Made by a program: the position numbers and the translations under genes. This document shows positions 36,159 through 44,953 of a stretch of DNA of 64,000 nucleotides, piece after piece. Numbering within the stretch: the first letter of the stretch is position 1; each line of letters opens with the position of its first letter. This DNA is from Rhizobium sp. NZLR1 (GTDB lineage: Bacteria; Pseudomonadota; Alphaproteobacteria; Rhizobiales; Rhizobiaceae). The stretch spans positions 1,245,501 to 1,309,500 of the forward strand of contig NZ_CP071632.1 in assembly GCF_017357385.1 (NCBI RefSeq). The letters are read 5' to 3'. The notes under the pieces were generated by a model. That model searched no databases. It saw nothing but the letters and a program-made list of their open reading frames with translations, and was not told the origin of the DNA.

Positions 36159-36707
36159 ATGACCAGCGTCTTCAACGAAATGCCCGCATCCTCGCTGCGC
36201 TCGAAATGGGCATGGTTTCTCGGCCTCGGCGTACTGCTTCTTATCTGCGGCCTCATCGCTCTCAGCAACCTGTTGATGGCGACCGTCGCCTCGGTCTTTT
36301 ATGTCGGCATGCTGATGCTGGCAGGCGGCGTCATCTACCTCGTCCACGCTTTTCAGTTGCGCCGTTGGGATCAAGTGCTCTTCTGGGCCCTAAGCGGCGT
36401 CCTTTATGTGCTTGCCGGCATCTGCGCCTTCATCAATCCTATCTTTACCTCGGCGGCCTTGACCCTGTTTCTGTCCATTGCCCTGCTGGTGGCCGGCATC
36501 TTCCGTCTCTGGGTTGGAATGCGGATGCGACCGCTGAAGGGCTGGCGCTGGATCGTTGCAAGCGGCGTCATAACGGCGCTGGCCGGCTTTGTCATCGCCC
36601 TGGGCTGGCCGGTGAACAGCCTCTGGATCCTCGGCCTGTTCCTGGCCGCCGATCTCATCATCCAGGGCTCGACGATGATCGCCTTCGGCCTCGGCATCCG
36701 TAGTTGA
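36159..36707 (+). CDS. HdeD-like membrane protein (DUF308)
   Basis: 182 residues from the ATG at 36159, which has AGGAGG 7 bases upstream. Six hydrophobic helices in three repeats (WAWFLGLGVLLLICGLIALS; VLFWALSGVLYVLAGICAFI; GWRWIVASGVITALAGFVIA) are the pattern of the HdeD/DUF308 family, linked in E. coli to acid resistance at high cell density. No acid-stress partner genes lie nearby, so the role is family-based only. It is divergent from betI. Confidence 0.85.
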   Translation: MTSVFNEMPASSLRSKWAWFLGLGVLLLICGLIALSNLLMATVASVFYVGMLMLAGGVIYLVHAFQLRRWDQVLFWALSGVLYVLAGICAFINPIFTSAALTLFLSIALLVAGIFRLWVGMRMRPLKGWRWIVASGVITALAGFVIALGWPVNSLWILGLFLAADLIIQGSTMIAFGLGIRS

Positions 36708-36869
36708 AGCCTTTTTGATACGCCTATTTTGACAAGGGCATGACAGGGGATTAGACTTAAGGGGTATGGACCGCTCGCCAAAAGCGGGTGGCCCTGTGTG
36801 CGATCGCCGCAAATGGTCATGCGTCCCCCAAAGGCAGGGTTCTGCCTGAATAAAAAAGGGAGGAAGTTC

Positions 36870-37112
36870 ATGCCGATGGTCACCGTTTCCATCTCTCCGC
36901 AACAGGCAGCGGGCATCCGCGCCGCCGTCGACAATGGCGGCTATGCCTCGAGCAGCGAGGTCGTCCGCGAGGCGCTCCGCCTCTGGGATACCGCCCGCAA
37001 GGTCAACGAATTCCGCGACAATGTTCTCGACGACGAGGGCGCTCCATCCGGCGGCAGATGTGTCGCCGATATGTTCGCCGATCACGAGGCCGAGCGCCGC
37101 CGCTCCGCCTGA
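36870..37112 (+). CDS. ParD-like antitoxin without a ParE partner
   Basis: 80 residues from the ATG at 36870, with GGGAGGAAG upstream. The ribbon-helix-helix core reads MVTVSISPQQAAGIRAAVDN, then GYASSSEVVREALRLWDTAR, typical of ParD antitoxins that bind DNA and neutralise ParE gyrase-inhibiting toxins. The 158 bases after it hold no toxin gene; an EAL-CBS-GGDEF gene follows. It may be an orphan antitoxin or a regulator. Confidence 0.8.
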   Translation: MPMVTVSISPQQAAGIRAAVDNGGYASSSEVVREALRLWDTARKVNEFRDNVLDDEGAPSGGRCVADMFADHEAERRRSA

Positions 37113-37270
37113 CTAAGCGCCTGATTGTATTTTTGAATTCAAAGTAAACGCGGAACGCGTGGCCGCGTCCTGCGTCTTTCACCAAACTTTCATATTGGCG
37201 AAAGGGTTCATTGATCCTTCCGGGGCATCTTCCTGACCAAGAAGAACAAGTCACAGTGGAGATCAGCCAA

Positions 37271-39094
37271 ATGAAGAGCGGGACTTCCCTGGCTGCCAAC
37301 GTCGAGCCCGGCGTCCTGCGCCGCTATGCTAGCGACCAGATCGTCACGTTTGCCAAGCTCGTGGTCGAGAACGCTTTTCAGCCGATCGTCGAGGCCGGCA
37401 CCGGCACGGTGTTCGGCTATGAATCCCTTATGCGCGGCCAGGAGCGCATCGGCTACGACACGCCGGTCGACATTCTCGATGAGGCTCATCAGGCAGGCCA
37501 ACTGCTGCAGCTGGAGCAGATGCTCGCCAGCCGCGCGCTCGCCAAATTCGCGACGCTGTCGAATTTTTCCACCTCGACGCTGTTTCTCAATCTCGATGTC
37601 CGGCTGATCCCTGATGGCGAACGCCTGGTCGAGAGCCTGCTACAGCACCTGCGAAAGGCGAATGTTCCGCCATCCTCCATCTGCTTCGAGTTCTCCGAAC
37701 GCTTCGACAACACCAGCGTGCCGGAATTTTCCGCCCTGGTGTCGAAGCTTCGCAAGGCCGGTTTCAAGCTGGCGATCGACGATTTCGGCGTCGGTCACGG
37801 CGAGATGAAGCTGCTTTGCGATCATTCCGTCGATTACCTGAAGATCGACCGCCATTTCGTCGCCGAGATCGATCGCAGCCCCCGCAAGCGCCACCTGCTG
37901 AAGAGCATCGTCAACATCGCCCACGTGCTCGGCACCCGCGTCATCGCCGAAGGCATCGAGACCGAGGCCGAATTCATCACTTGCCGCGAATATGGCGTCG
38001 ACCTCGTCCAGGGCTGGTTCATCTCCCGTCCGACGACGCACATATCCGAGCTGGCGCCCTCTTTCCCACATCTGCAGGAACTCGGAAAAAGCAAACGTAA
38101 CAGCCAGTCGCTCGACGAAATCCTCATCCGCAAGCAGATCGAACTCTTGCCGACGGTTTACGAGAACGACAGCATCGACAGCGTCTTCGAACTCTTCCGC
38201 CGCAACCCGCGCCAGGCCTTCTTTCCCGTGCTCAACGCCAATAACGAGCCGCGCGGCATCATCCACGAGCAACACCTCAAGGAATATATCTACCAGCCCT
38301 TCGGCCGCGATCTCCTGAAGAACAAGATGTACGAGCGCAGCATCTCGCATTTCGTCGAAATGGCGCCGATCGTCGGCCTCGACAGCGACGCCGAGCAGCT
38401 GATGGCGATCTTCGCCAATATGGAAGGCAGCAACTGCCTGATCCTGACCGATAACATGCGCTATGCCGGCGTCGTCTCCGCCGCCTCGCTGATCAAGGTC
38501 ATCAACGAGAAACAGCTGAAGACCGCCCAGGACCAGAACCCGCTGACCGGCCTGCCGGGCAATCGTGCCATCCGCGATTTCATGCGCCAGTCCGGCCGAG
38601 ACGGCGATGAGGTCCGCCACTTCTGCTACTGCGATTTCGACAATTTCAAACCTTTCAACGATGCCTACGGCTTCCATCTCGGCGATCACGCGATCTCGTT
38701 GTTTGCCGCGCTGATGCGCCGCTATTTTTTCGCCGAGCGCCATTTCCTCGGCCACGTCGGCGGCGACGATTTCTTCATCGGCGTCGTTGGCTGGACCAAG
38801 GAGGAGCTGACGGAAATCCTCGACCGGCTGATCAGCGATTTCCACGACGATGTGCTTGACCTTTATTCCGACGAGCACCGCGCCGCCGGCCGCATCCTCG
38901 GTCACGACCGCGCCGGCGCCGAAGCCTTGTTTCCGCTGATGCGCTGCTCGATCGGCGTCATCGAACTGCCGGAAGGCCTCGTCATCGACGATATCAACCG
39001 CGTCAGCGCCGAGATCGCCGTCATCAAATCGGCCGCCAAAGAGAGCGAGGAAGGTCTCATCTTCCATCTCCTCCAGCGCCGTGCGTCTATTTAG
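37271..39094 (+). CDS. EAL-CBS-GGDEF cyclic-di-GMP signalling protein
   Basis: 607 residues from the ATG at 37271 (GGAGA upstream). Order: an N-terminal EAL domain (FGYESLMRGQ in place of EALLR, NLDVRL, FEFSER, AIDDFGVGHGE, LKIDRHFV, AEGIETEAE), two CBS repeats (about 290-430), and a C-terminal GGDEF domain (LTGLPGNRAI, CDFDNFKPFNDAYGF, HVGGDDFFIGV). The EAL acid residues are mostly retained, so phosphodiesterase activity is possible. GGDDF deviates from GG(D/E)EF, so cyclase activity is doubtful and the domain may bind GTP as a regulator. CBS domains often sense adenosyl ligands. Confidence 0.88.
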   Translation: MKSGTSLAANVEPGVLRRYASDQIVTFAKLVVENAFQPIVEAGTGTVFGYESLMRGQERIGYDTPVDILDEAHQAGQLLQLEQMLASRALAKFATLSNFSTSTLFLNLDVRLIPDGERLVESLLQHLRKANVPPSSICFEFSERFDNTSVPEFSALVSKLRKAGFKLAIDDFGVGHGEMKLLCDHSVDYLKIDRHFVAEIDRSPRKRHLLKSIVNIAHVLGTRVIAEGIETEAEFITCREYGVDLVQGWFISRPTTHISELAPSFPHLQELGKSKRNSQSLDEILIRKQIELLPTVYENDSIDSVFELFRRNPRQAFFPVLNANNEPRGIIHEQHLKEYIYQPFGRDLLKNKMYERSISHFVEMAPIVGLDSDAEQLMAIFANMEGSNCLILTDNMRYAGVVSAASLIKVINEKQLKTAQDQNPLTGLPGNRAIRDFMRQSGRDGDEVRHFCYCDFDNFKPFNDAYGFHLGDHAISLFAALMRRYFFAERHFLGHVGGDDFFIGVVGWTKEELTEILDRLISDFHDDVLDLYSDEHRAAGRILGHDRAGAEALFPLMRCSIGVIELPEGLVIDDINRVSAEIAVIKSAAKESEEGLIFHLLQRRASI

Positions 39095-39201
39095 ACGCGC
39101 AAGGACGCTGCAGAGCTTATGCAGCGGGCGAGGCGAATTGACGCCCTTGCCATTTCCGGCCTTCCCAAGCCTGCAGGGCTGACTTATTTCCTTGGCGCAG
39201 A

Positions 39202-39244
39202 GCATTTCAAGCAAAAGTGTGCAGCGGTTTTGCGTCCGGAATGC
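39202..39244. repeat. Imperfect palindromic intergenic element
   Basis: GCATTTCAAGCAAAA on the left and TTTTGCGTCCGGAATGC on the right pair with a few mismatches around GTGTGCAGCGG, 30 bases upstream of a quinone oxidoreductase gene. The core resembles a short dispersed rhizobial palindrome that I recall from other genomes; this is memory, not a search result. Confidence 0.4.
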
Positions 39245-39273
39245 CTGAAAAATGCTTCAGGGAGGGTCGCGCT

Positions 39274-40272
39274 ATGTCACTGCCTCAGGAAATGCGTTTC
39301 GTCGATCTGCCGTCCTTCGGCGGACCGGAGGTGATGACGATTGGCAAGCGCCCGTTGCCGGTGCCGGGTGAGGGCGAGGTTCTCGTCCGCGCCGAGGCGA
39401 TCGGCGTCAACCGCCCCGATGTCGCCCAGCGCCAGGGCAGCTATCCCGCGCCCAGGGGTGCGAGCCCGATCCTCGGCCTGGAGCTTTCTGGCGAAATCGT
39501 CGCGATTGGCGCAGGCGTCAGCGGCTATCGCGTCGGTGACAAGGTCTGCGGTCTCGCCAATGGCGGCGCCTATGCCGAATATTGCCTGCTGCCGGCCGGC
39601 CAGATCCTGCCCTTTCCCAAGGGTTATGATGCGGTCAAGGCTGCCGCCCTTCCCGAAACCTTCTTCACCGTTTGGGCCAATCTTTTCCAGATGGCCGGGC
39701 TGACGGAAGGCGAGACCGTGTTGATCCATGGCGGTTCCAGCGGCATCGGCACGACGGCGATCCAGCTCGCCCGTGCCTTCGGCGCCGAGGTCTATGCCAC
39801 GGCCGGTTCAGGTGAGAAATGCGATGCCTGCGAAAAGCTCGGCGCCAAACGGGCGATCAACTACAGACGCGAGGATTTCGCCGAGGTGATCAAGGCCGAG
39901 ACCGGCCACGGCGTCGACATCATCCTTGACATGATTGGCGCCTCCTATTTCGAGCGCAATCTCGCATCGCTTGGAAAAGACGGCTGCCTGTCGATCATCG
40001 CCTTCCTCGGCGGCGCCGTTGCCGAAAAGGTCAATCTCCAGCCGATCATGGTCAAGCGGCTGACGGTCACCGGCTCCACCATGCGCCCGCGCACCGCGGA
40101 AGAAAAACGTGCCATCCGCGACGACCTGCTCTCCGAGGTCTGGCCGCTTTTGGAAGCCGGCACCGTCGCCCCCGTCATCCACAAGGTCTTTGCCTTTGAA
40201 GAGGTCGTCGAAGCCCACCGGCTGATGGAAGAGGGCAGCCACGTCGGCAAGATCATGCTTCGCCTCGGCTGA
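39274..40272 (+). CDS. NAD(P)H:quinone oxidoreductase, zinc-independent MDR (PIG3-type)
   Basis: 332 residues from the ATG at 39274 (AGGGAGG upstream). [20 protein letters not shown] starts the catalytic domain; [20 protein letters not shown] is the nucleotide motif of zinc-free MDR enzymes. Length and sequence match TP53I3/PIG3-like quinone reductases, which pass electrons from NADPH to quinones. No zinc-ligand cysteines are present. It ends inside the convergent MFS gene with a 20-base overlap. Confidence 0.9.
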   Translation: MSLPQEMRFVDLPSFGGPEVMTIGKRPLPVPGEGEVLVRAEAIGVNRPDVAQRQGSYPAPRGASPILGLELSGEIVAIGAGVSGYRVGDKVCGLANGGAYAEYCLLPAGQILPFPKGYDAVKAAALPETFFTVWANLFQMAGLTEGETVLIHGGSSGIGTTAIQLARAFGAEVYATAGSGEKCDACEKLGAKRAINYRREDFAEVIKAETGHGVDIILDMIGASYFERNLASLGKDGCLSIIAFLGGAVAEKVNLQPIMVKRLTVTGSTMRPRTAEEKRAIRDDLLSEVWPLLEAGTVAPVIHKVFAFEEVVEAHRLMEEGSHVGKIMLRLG

Positions 40273-41713
40273 GCGTTTTATCCGCGTTGCGGGCGACGTG
40301 CATCAATGTCAGCGCCGCCGCAATCGCGACGATGCCGGGCAGCGCCATCAGCAGGTAGAGCCAGTGCGCCGCCGACAGCGCCCCTGATATGCCACCAGGA
40401 TCAACCAGCCCGGCGCCATTGGCGATGACGCCGGCGAAGGCGGCGCCGAAAGCGCCGCCGAGCGAACTCATCGTCGGGATCGCCGAGGACGCCTTGTCCT
40501 GCTCGTTGTCGGCGACAAGCGCCAGGACCATGGCGACGAGATGCGCCCAGCCGAGCCCGACGCCGAAGCCCATCATGAACATGGCCGCCGCCGCCGGTAC
40601 GATGAAGAGCATATGGGCTTGCGGATTGTTACGCGCGAGAAAGACCGCCAGCGAAATGGTCGCCGCCGCCTCGATAAGCGCACCGGCAACGATGGCCAAA
40701 TACGCCTGCCGGCCGGTCAGCGAGCCGCTGAGGAAGGCCGCAAACGTCCAGCCGAGGGCGACGAGGGCGACGAGATAACCCGAGACAAGCGGCGTCACCC
40801 CGTGCAGGACCTGGAGGAAATAGGGAATGAAGACGTCGCTGACGAGCACGACCGTCATGGCGAGCATTGTCAGGTAAACGCGTGCAATCGGCCTGGAAAG
40901 GCTGACGGCGCCGGAGGGCAGCAGCCGGTTCGGGCTTCTCCCCTCGATGAAAAGCATGCCGGCGACCGCGGCGATCGAGGCCGCGATCAAAGCGATTTTC
41001 GCAGCCGTCGTTTCGATCGTTCCGGCGGTGCTGACCATCAGCACGGCGCCAAGCAGCAGCCCGATCTGGGCAACCGGCGTCTTGGCCTGCTCACGGTCGT
41101 CTTCGACCTCGGGCAACAGCCGCGGCGCCAGCACCGCCATCACTAGGCCGAGCGGCACCAGCACGATGAAGGCATAGCGCCAGCTGCTGCCGGCGGCGAA
41201 GAAGCCGCCGAGCGTCGGTCCGATGACGGTCGCCACACCCCAGATCGCCGCATAAAGCGTCGACGCCTTCGTCCATAGCGGCTCGGGATAGACGAATCGG
41301 ATGAAGGCATAGCCAAGCGCTGCCAGCGCCCCGGTGCCGAGACCCTGCACCGCGCGTCCGAGCAACACCACCGGCATCGACGGTGCGGCGGCGGCAATCA
41401 GGCTGCCGACGCCGAAGACCAGCGCCGCGATCACATAGATGGTGCGAAGCCCGGTTCCCCGCGGCCGCATGGCGACGAAGATCGAGCCGAGCACGGCTGC
41501 GGCGACGAACAGGCTGGTCACCCAGGAAAACAGCGCGAGCCCGCCGATATCGCGCACGATCGAAGGTGCGATGGTCGCCATGATGTAACTCTCCACCGCA
41601 TAAAGCGTCACGCCGCCGGCAAGCATCAATGTTGCCGGCAGGTGCTCGGGCAGGAAGAGGCGGAGGAGGGAGCTGGCATTGGGGACGGCTGCAGTCTGGT
41701 CGATATCGGACAT
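40253..41713 (-). CDS. MFS transporter, multidrug exporter type
   Basis: 486 residues from the ATG at 41713, twelve or more membrane helices. MFS motif A-like residues occur in [15 protein letters not shown], and motif C-like [20 protein letters not shown] in helix 5 marks an exporter. It resembles the drug:H+ antiporter branch with an acidic, Gln-rich N-terminus. It is divergent from a cysteine-containing HTH regulator 62 bases away, with a dyad between the two, so substrate-induced expression is likely. Convergent overlap with the quinone reductase gene. Confidence 0.85.
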   Translation of the reverse strand: MSDIDQTAAVPNASSLLRLFLPEHLPATLMLAGGVTLYAVESYIMATIAPSIVRDIGGLALFSWVTSLFVAAAVLGSIFVAMRPRGTGLRTIYVIAALVFGVGSLIAAAAPSMPVVLLGRAVQGLGTGALAALGYAFIRFVYPEPLWTKASTLYAAIWGVATVIGPTLGGFFAAGSSWRYAFIVLVPLGLVMAVLAPRLLPEVEDDREQAKTPVAQIGLLLGAVLMVSTAGTIETTAAKIALIAASIAAVAGMLFIEGRSPNRLLPSGAVSLSRPIARVYLTMLAMTVVLVSDVFIPYFLQVLHGVTPLVSGYLVALVALGWTFAAFLSGSLTGRQAYLAIVAGALIEAAATISLAVFLARNNPQAHMLFIVPAAAAMFMMGFGVGLGWAHLVAMVLALVADNEQDKASSAIPTMSSLGGAFGAAFAGVIANGAGLVDPGGISGALSAAHWLYLLMALPGIVAIAAALTLMHVARNADKTLSRGEA

Positions 41714-41743
41714 GGGATGATCCCGAGATTTTGCTGGCGAAGG

Positions 41744-41769
41744 ATTATATTCCAAGTTATAAATTGGAA
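41744..41769 (-). promoter_or_regulatory. Divergent promoter and dyad operator for the MFS and regulator genes
   Basis: A perfect -10 box TATAAT on the minus strand (41744-41749) faces the MFS gene. TTCCAA and TTGGAA form a dyad with an 8-base spacer (41750-41769), directly upstream of the -10 and 6 bases before the regulator ATG at 41776. A bound regulator would cover both genes' start regions. Confidence 0.55.
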
Positions 41770-41775
41770 AATTAC

Positions 41776-42438
41776 ATGCCGCTCGGATTAAAACAAGATG
41801 TCACTTGGAAAAATATGCGCCAGTCCCCCGCCAACCGGATCCTGATCCTGATAAAGACCGAAGGCCCGCAGCTTGGCGCCGCGATCGGCGATGCGCTCGG
41901 CATTTCAGGCGAGGCTGCCCGCCAGCAGCTCGCCAAGCTGGCGGAGCAGGGGCTGGTGGAGCCGGTCACCGTCGGCGCCACGGGCCGGGGTCGGCCGCGT
42001 CAGCTCTGGCATCTCACCGCCAGCGGCAACCGCCAATTCCCCGACGGCCATGCCGAATTGGCCGCCGGCCTGCTCGGCACGCTGGTCGAACAGCTTGGCC
42101 CCGCAGCCCTCGACACCGTCATCTCCGCCCGCGAGGCGGAGACGTTGCAGCGCTATCGGCAGGAACTGGAAAGTGTCGGCGACCTTGCCGCGCGTATCGC
42201 AGGCCTGGCCGCTATCCGCACCCGCGAGGGCTATATGGCCGACAGTTGGGGCGAGGCGGACGGCTCGTTCATGCTGGTCGAAAACCACTGCCCGATCTGC
42301 GCGGCGGCCACCGCCTGCGCCGGCTTCTGCCGCTCGGAACTCGAAACCTTCCGCGCCGCCCTCGGCGCCGACGTCGAGCGCAGCGAACACATCCTGCTCG
42401 GCGCCCGCCGCTGCGCCTATCGCATCACGCCGCGTTGA
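41776..42438 (+). CDS. HTH transcriptional regulator with C-terminal cysteine cluster (COG2345-like)
   Basis: 220 residues from the ATG at 41776, with GGAAA upstream; a start 39 bases later is also possible. A winged HTH (SPANRILILIKTEGPQLGAA, then GEAARQQLAKLAEQGLVEPV) is followed by a helical domain and a C-terminal motif CPICAAATACAGFC plus a late Cys in GARRCAYRI. This layout recalls COG2345/SufR-type regulators that use an Fe-S cluster. Divergent from an MFS exporter, so local control is likely. Whether it senses drugs, redox or iron is open. Confidence 0.75.
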   Translation: MPLGLKQDVTWKNMRQSPANRILILIKTEGPQLGAAIGDALGISGEAARQQLAKLAEQGLVEPVTVGATGRGRPRQLWHLTASGNRQFPDGHAELAAGLLGTLVEQLGPAALDTVISAREAETLQRYRQELESVGDLAARIAGLAAIRTREGYMADSWGEADGSFMLVENHCPICAAATACAGFCRSELETFRAALGADVERSEHILLGARRCAYRITPR

Positions 42439-42466
42439 GGCGGAGCACACGCAAGCAACTCACGCT

Positions 42467-42491
42467 TCAAGCGGGCTGCCGCGCCTGGCGC
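42467..42491. repeat. 25-bp direct repeat, left copy
   Basis: Shares 23 of 25 bases with 43463-43487. On the minus strand it reads as RQARQPA followed by TGA, the same residues as the end of the MFS gene at the other copy; the two differences are synonymous. It lies 28 bases after the stop of the cysteine-cluster regulator. Confidence 0.8.
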
Positions 42492-42627
42492 AGGAACCAT
42501 TTTATCTAAGCCATCCGTGGATGCTCTTAACCCCTCGTCACAGCCCTTCGCCAGTGTTGGTTACCGCTTTCGTGGGGCTGGTTATTCCAGAAACACTTTT
42601 TATAGTGCCTCTTTGGGGAGATAGAAA

Positions 42628-43416
42628 ATGGTAGATGTCAAGCTTCATGCCGACCGCTTTTTGCGCAAGGTCAGCCCATCTTACCGCGTGAAGAGAAAAC
42701 ACCAAGCTGAGATCGCGCACTGGAAAGACGAGTTGCTTCGCTTGTCTCAATGGTTTCGCGACAGCTCTGTAGACTGGTGGGGTATTAAGCCACCAAACGA
42801 GCAACAAAAGTTAAAAAATTCCGATCTCTGGGAAGTGAATGCCGTAATGACGATGCATTCCGTACGGCCAAGCTACCACGAAGAATTGCGCCTTGCGAAA
42901 GATGAATTTGTTGGCAAGCGAGTACTGGAAATTGGAAGCGGCCCTCTCGCGCCATTGCTGCAATTCGAGAACTGCGAGCGTCATTGTATCGATCCACTCG
43001 TCAACATGTATTTGGAAGCAGGTTGGCCGCTGTTTGCATATGACGCGAAATTCATTTCAACCGGCGGTGAACGTCTTCCATATCCTGATGAATATTTTGA
43101 TGTAGCAATTTCAGTCAACGCACTCGATCACGTGGATGATTTCGAACGGGTTGCCTCGGAAATGCAACGCGTTCTGAAGCGAGGGGGAAAACTTTATATC
43201 GAAGTTGAGTATCACGCGCCAACGGTCGCGGAGCCAATCGTTCTCGACGATAAGAGAGTGATTGATGCTTTTGCAAGCTGCAGAATGCATATAGCGATTA
43301 AGCGCTCGGGCAAAGAAATGTTCACAACATTGGCTGAAAGATACGGATTGTTGAAGAACCAATTCGAGCGATTTGACAAAGAAGTGTTTGTTACTTTTCA
43401 CGGCGTCAAGCAATAG
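42628..43416 (+). CDS. Class I SAM-dependent methyltransferase on an AT-rich insertion
   Basis: 262 residues; GGGGAGA lies 9 bases before the ATG. SAM motif I is KRVLEIGSGPLAPLLQF, followed by FDVAISVNALDHVDDFERVA and VLKRGGKLYIEVEYH. The N-terminal 90 residues are basic and Trp-rich (WKDELLRLSQWFRDSSVDWW). Codon use and base composition are clearly AT-richer than the genes on both sides and recall the glycan block at 1-8 kb. It sits alone between two copies of a 25-bp repeat, so it was probably gained by integration. Substrate unknown. Confidence 0.82.
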   Translation: MVDVKLHADRFLRKVSPSYRVKRKHQAEIAHWKDELLRLSQWFRDSSVDWWGIKPPNEQQKLKNSDLWEVNAVMTMHSVRPSYHEELRLAKDEFVGKRVLEIGSGPLAPLLQFENCERHCIDPLVNMYLEAGWPLFAYDAKFISTGGERLPYPDEYFDVAISVNALDHVDDFERVASEMQRVLKRGGKLYIEVEYHAPTVAEPIVLDDKRVIDAFASCRMHIAIKRSGKEMFTTLAERYGLLKNQFERFDKEVFVTFHGVKQ

Positions 43417-43462
43417 TCGAACTGAATTGAAGGACATTGGAGATGCCGCTCGCAACCGGTCG

Positions 43463-43487
43463 TCAGGCCGGCTGCCGCGCCTGGCGC
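43463..43487. repeat. 25-bp direct repeat, right copy (end of MFS gene)
   Basis: Encodes the last seven residues and stop of the MFS gene on the minus strand and matches the left copy at 42467-42491 except for two third-codon-position changes. Confidence 0.8.
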
Positions 43488-44674
43488 CCGGCGCTTTCGA
43501 GATAGAGCAAGACCCCGATCGACGCGAGACCGGCGGCAGCGCCGACGAAGGCGGTGCCGGAATAATCGGTGATCGCAGTGCCGAAGGCGAAGAGCCCGGC
43601 GGCAATGCCGGTGCCGATGAAGGTGTTGAGCGAGATCAGCGAGGTGCCGAGCCCTGGCCGGTCTGCGATCAGGTCCTGCAAATAGGTGATCGGCACGCTG
43701 AGGATTGCCGCCGCCCCGCAGGCGTTGAGGAGGAGCAGCGCGTAGATGTGCCAGGGTGCCGAGGCAAATCCGAGCAGCAGCAGATAGGCGCAGTAGATCA
43801 GCGCGCCGAAGGCGAGCACATGCACGGTGCGGAACCGCCGCTGCGCCATGCCCCACATCATCATGAACGGCATTTCGAGAAAGGCCGTCAGCCCGGCGAC
43901 GAAGCCGACATCGACCACGCTTCCATCTGCCGCATGGGTGATGATCAGCGGCAGGAGCATGCTGTTTAACCGCTGCAGCCCGAAGAGCAGCGCCATGACG
44001 ATGACGCGTGAAAGCACCGAGGGCATGAAGATCCGCTTCAGCGATGCCAGGAACCCCGGCTGATCGGGGGCGGGACCGGCCGTGCCGTTTCCGGGCGCGA
44101 AGAAGAAATACAGGCAGAAACAGGTAAGGCTTGCGAAGGCGGCGATCCCGTAGGCCGGCGTCATCGACGGCGAATTGACAAGATAAAGGCCGATCATCCC
44201 CGGCGCCAGCGCCCACGAGCCGGAAAACAGCGCCCGCACCGTTGCGGTGATGCCGGCCGCCTGGCCGCGATCCATCTGGTTGGTTCTGGCGCGCAGGCTG
44301 GCAAACAGCAGCGAATAGGTGGAATTGCTCATCGGCACCAGCAACAGCGTCGAGACGATGAAGACGGCAGGGCTGTGAAAGATCGCGATCGACCCGAAGC
44401 CGAGCATGCCGGCGACGGAAAGCCCCAGCACCAGTGGCCGCCGCTCTTTCAGCCTGTCAGACCAGATGCCGAGCGCCAGGCTTGTGGTGACGTTGACGAT
44501 CGCCGAGAAGAAGATCAGCGCCGAATAGGTGCCGTTGCTCAAGCCCAGTTCGTTGATCCCGATGATCGACTGATAGGGCGCGGTCGAAGCATAGGTGAAG
44601 GCGAGCGCGACGAGCGTCACGGCCGGAATGCGGATCCGCTTATCGCGCAGGATCAAGGAAAAGGTGGATGACAT
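43463..44674 (-). CDS. MFS transporter, sugar-efflux-like
   Basis: 403 residues from the ATG at 44674, the first that starts a membrane-protein pattern (RDKRIRIPAVTLVALAFTYA); the longer open frame upstream is antisense to the asparaginase. Twelve helices, with GIWSDRLKERRPLVLGLSVA as motif A in loop 2-3. The pattern resembles the SET branch of sugar efflux transporters. The stop lies in the right copy of the 25-bp repeat. Divergent from L-asparaginase over 279 bases. Confidence 0.8.
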   Translation of the reverse strand: MSSTFSLILRDKRIRIPAVTLVALAFTYASTAPYQSIIGINELGLSNGTYSALIFFSAIVNVTTSLALGIWSDRLKERRPLVLGLSVAGMLGFGSIAIFHSPAVFIVSTLLLVPMSNSTYSLLFASLRARTNQMDRGQAAGITATVRALFSGSWALAPGMIGLYLVNSPSMTPAYGIAAFASLTCFCLYFFFAPGNGTAGPAPDQPGFLASLKRIFMPSVLSRVIVMALLFGLQRLNSMLLPLIITHAADGSVVDVGFVAGLTAFLEMPFMMMWGMAQRRFRTVHVLAFGALIYCAYLLLLGFASAPWHIYALLLLNACGAAAILSVPITYLQDLIADRPGLGTSLISLNTFIGTGIAAGLFAFGTAITDYSGTAFVGAAAGLASIGVLLYLESAGRQARQPA

Positions 44675-44953
44675 GGAGGCGGTTCCTGATGCACCACCTT
44701 TAGCTGGAACGGACACATCGGAGAAACGATAGTTTTCGATCGCTTCGGTCAATTCTTGTGATGATCGTTTGGATGATGTGATGGCTGTCCGATGGACGAA
44801 GATTGGCTGCGCGTTTCCGTCAAACTCACCGTCCGCGGAGCGGGTAGCCGCGTAGGGGCCGTCGCTGCACCGGGACAAAACGTCAACCCCGTTGGCTTTC
44901 GCGCCCTGACGCGTTATGCCTGCCGCATCCCGCCAGAACCCGAATGAGAACTC
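44675..44953. other. Divergent spacer between MFS and asparaginase genes
   Basis: Contains a short plus frame at 44792-44947 (51 codons) without a convincing ribosome site, which I do not call. No promoter boxes were clear. Confidence 0.3.

Noticed and set aside
37640..39214. 524-codon open frame on the minus strand
   Set aside because: Antisense to the EAL-CBS-GGDEF gene; no motif.
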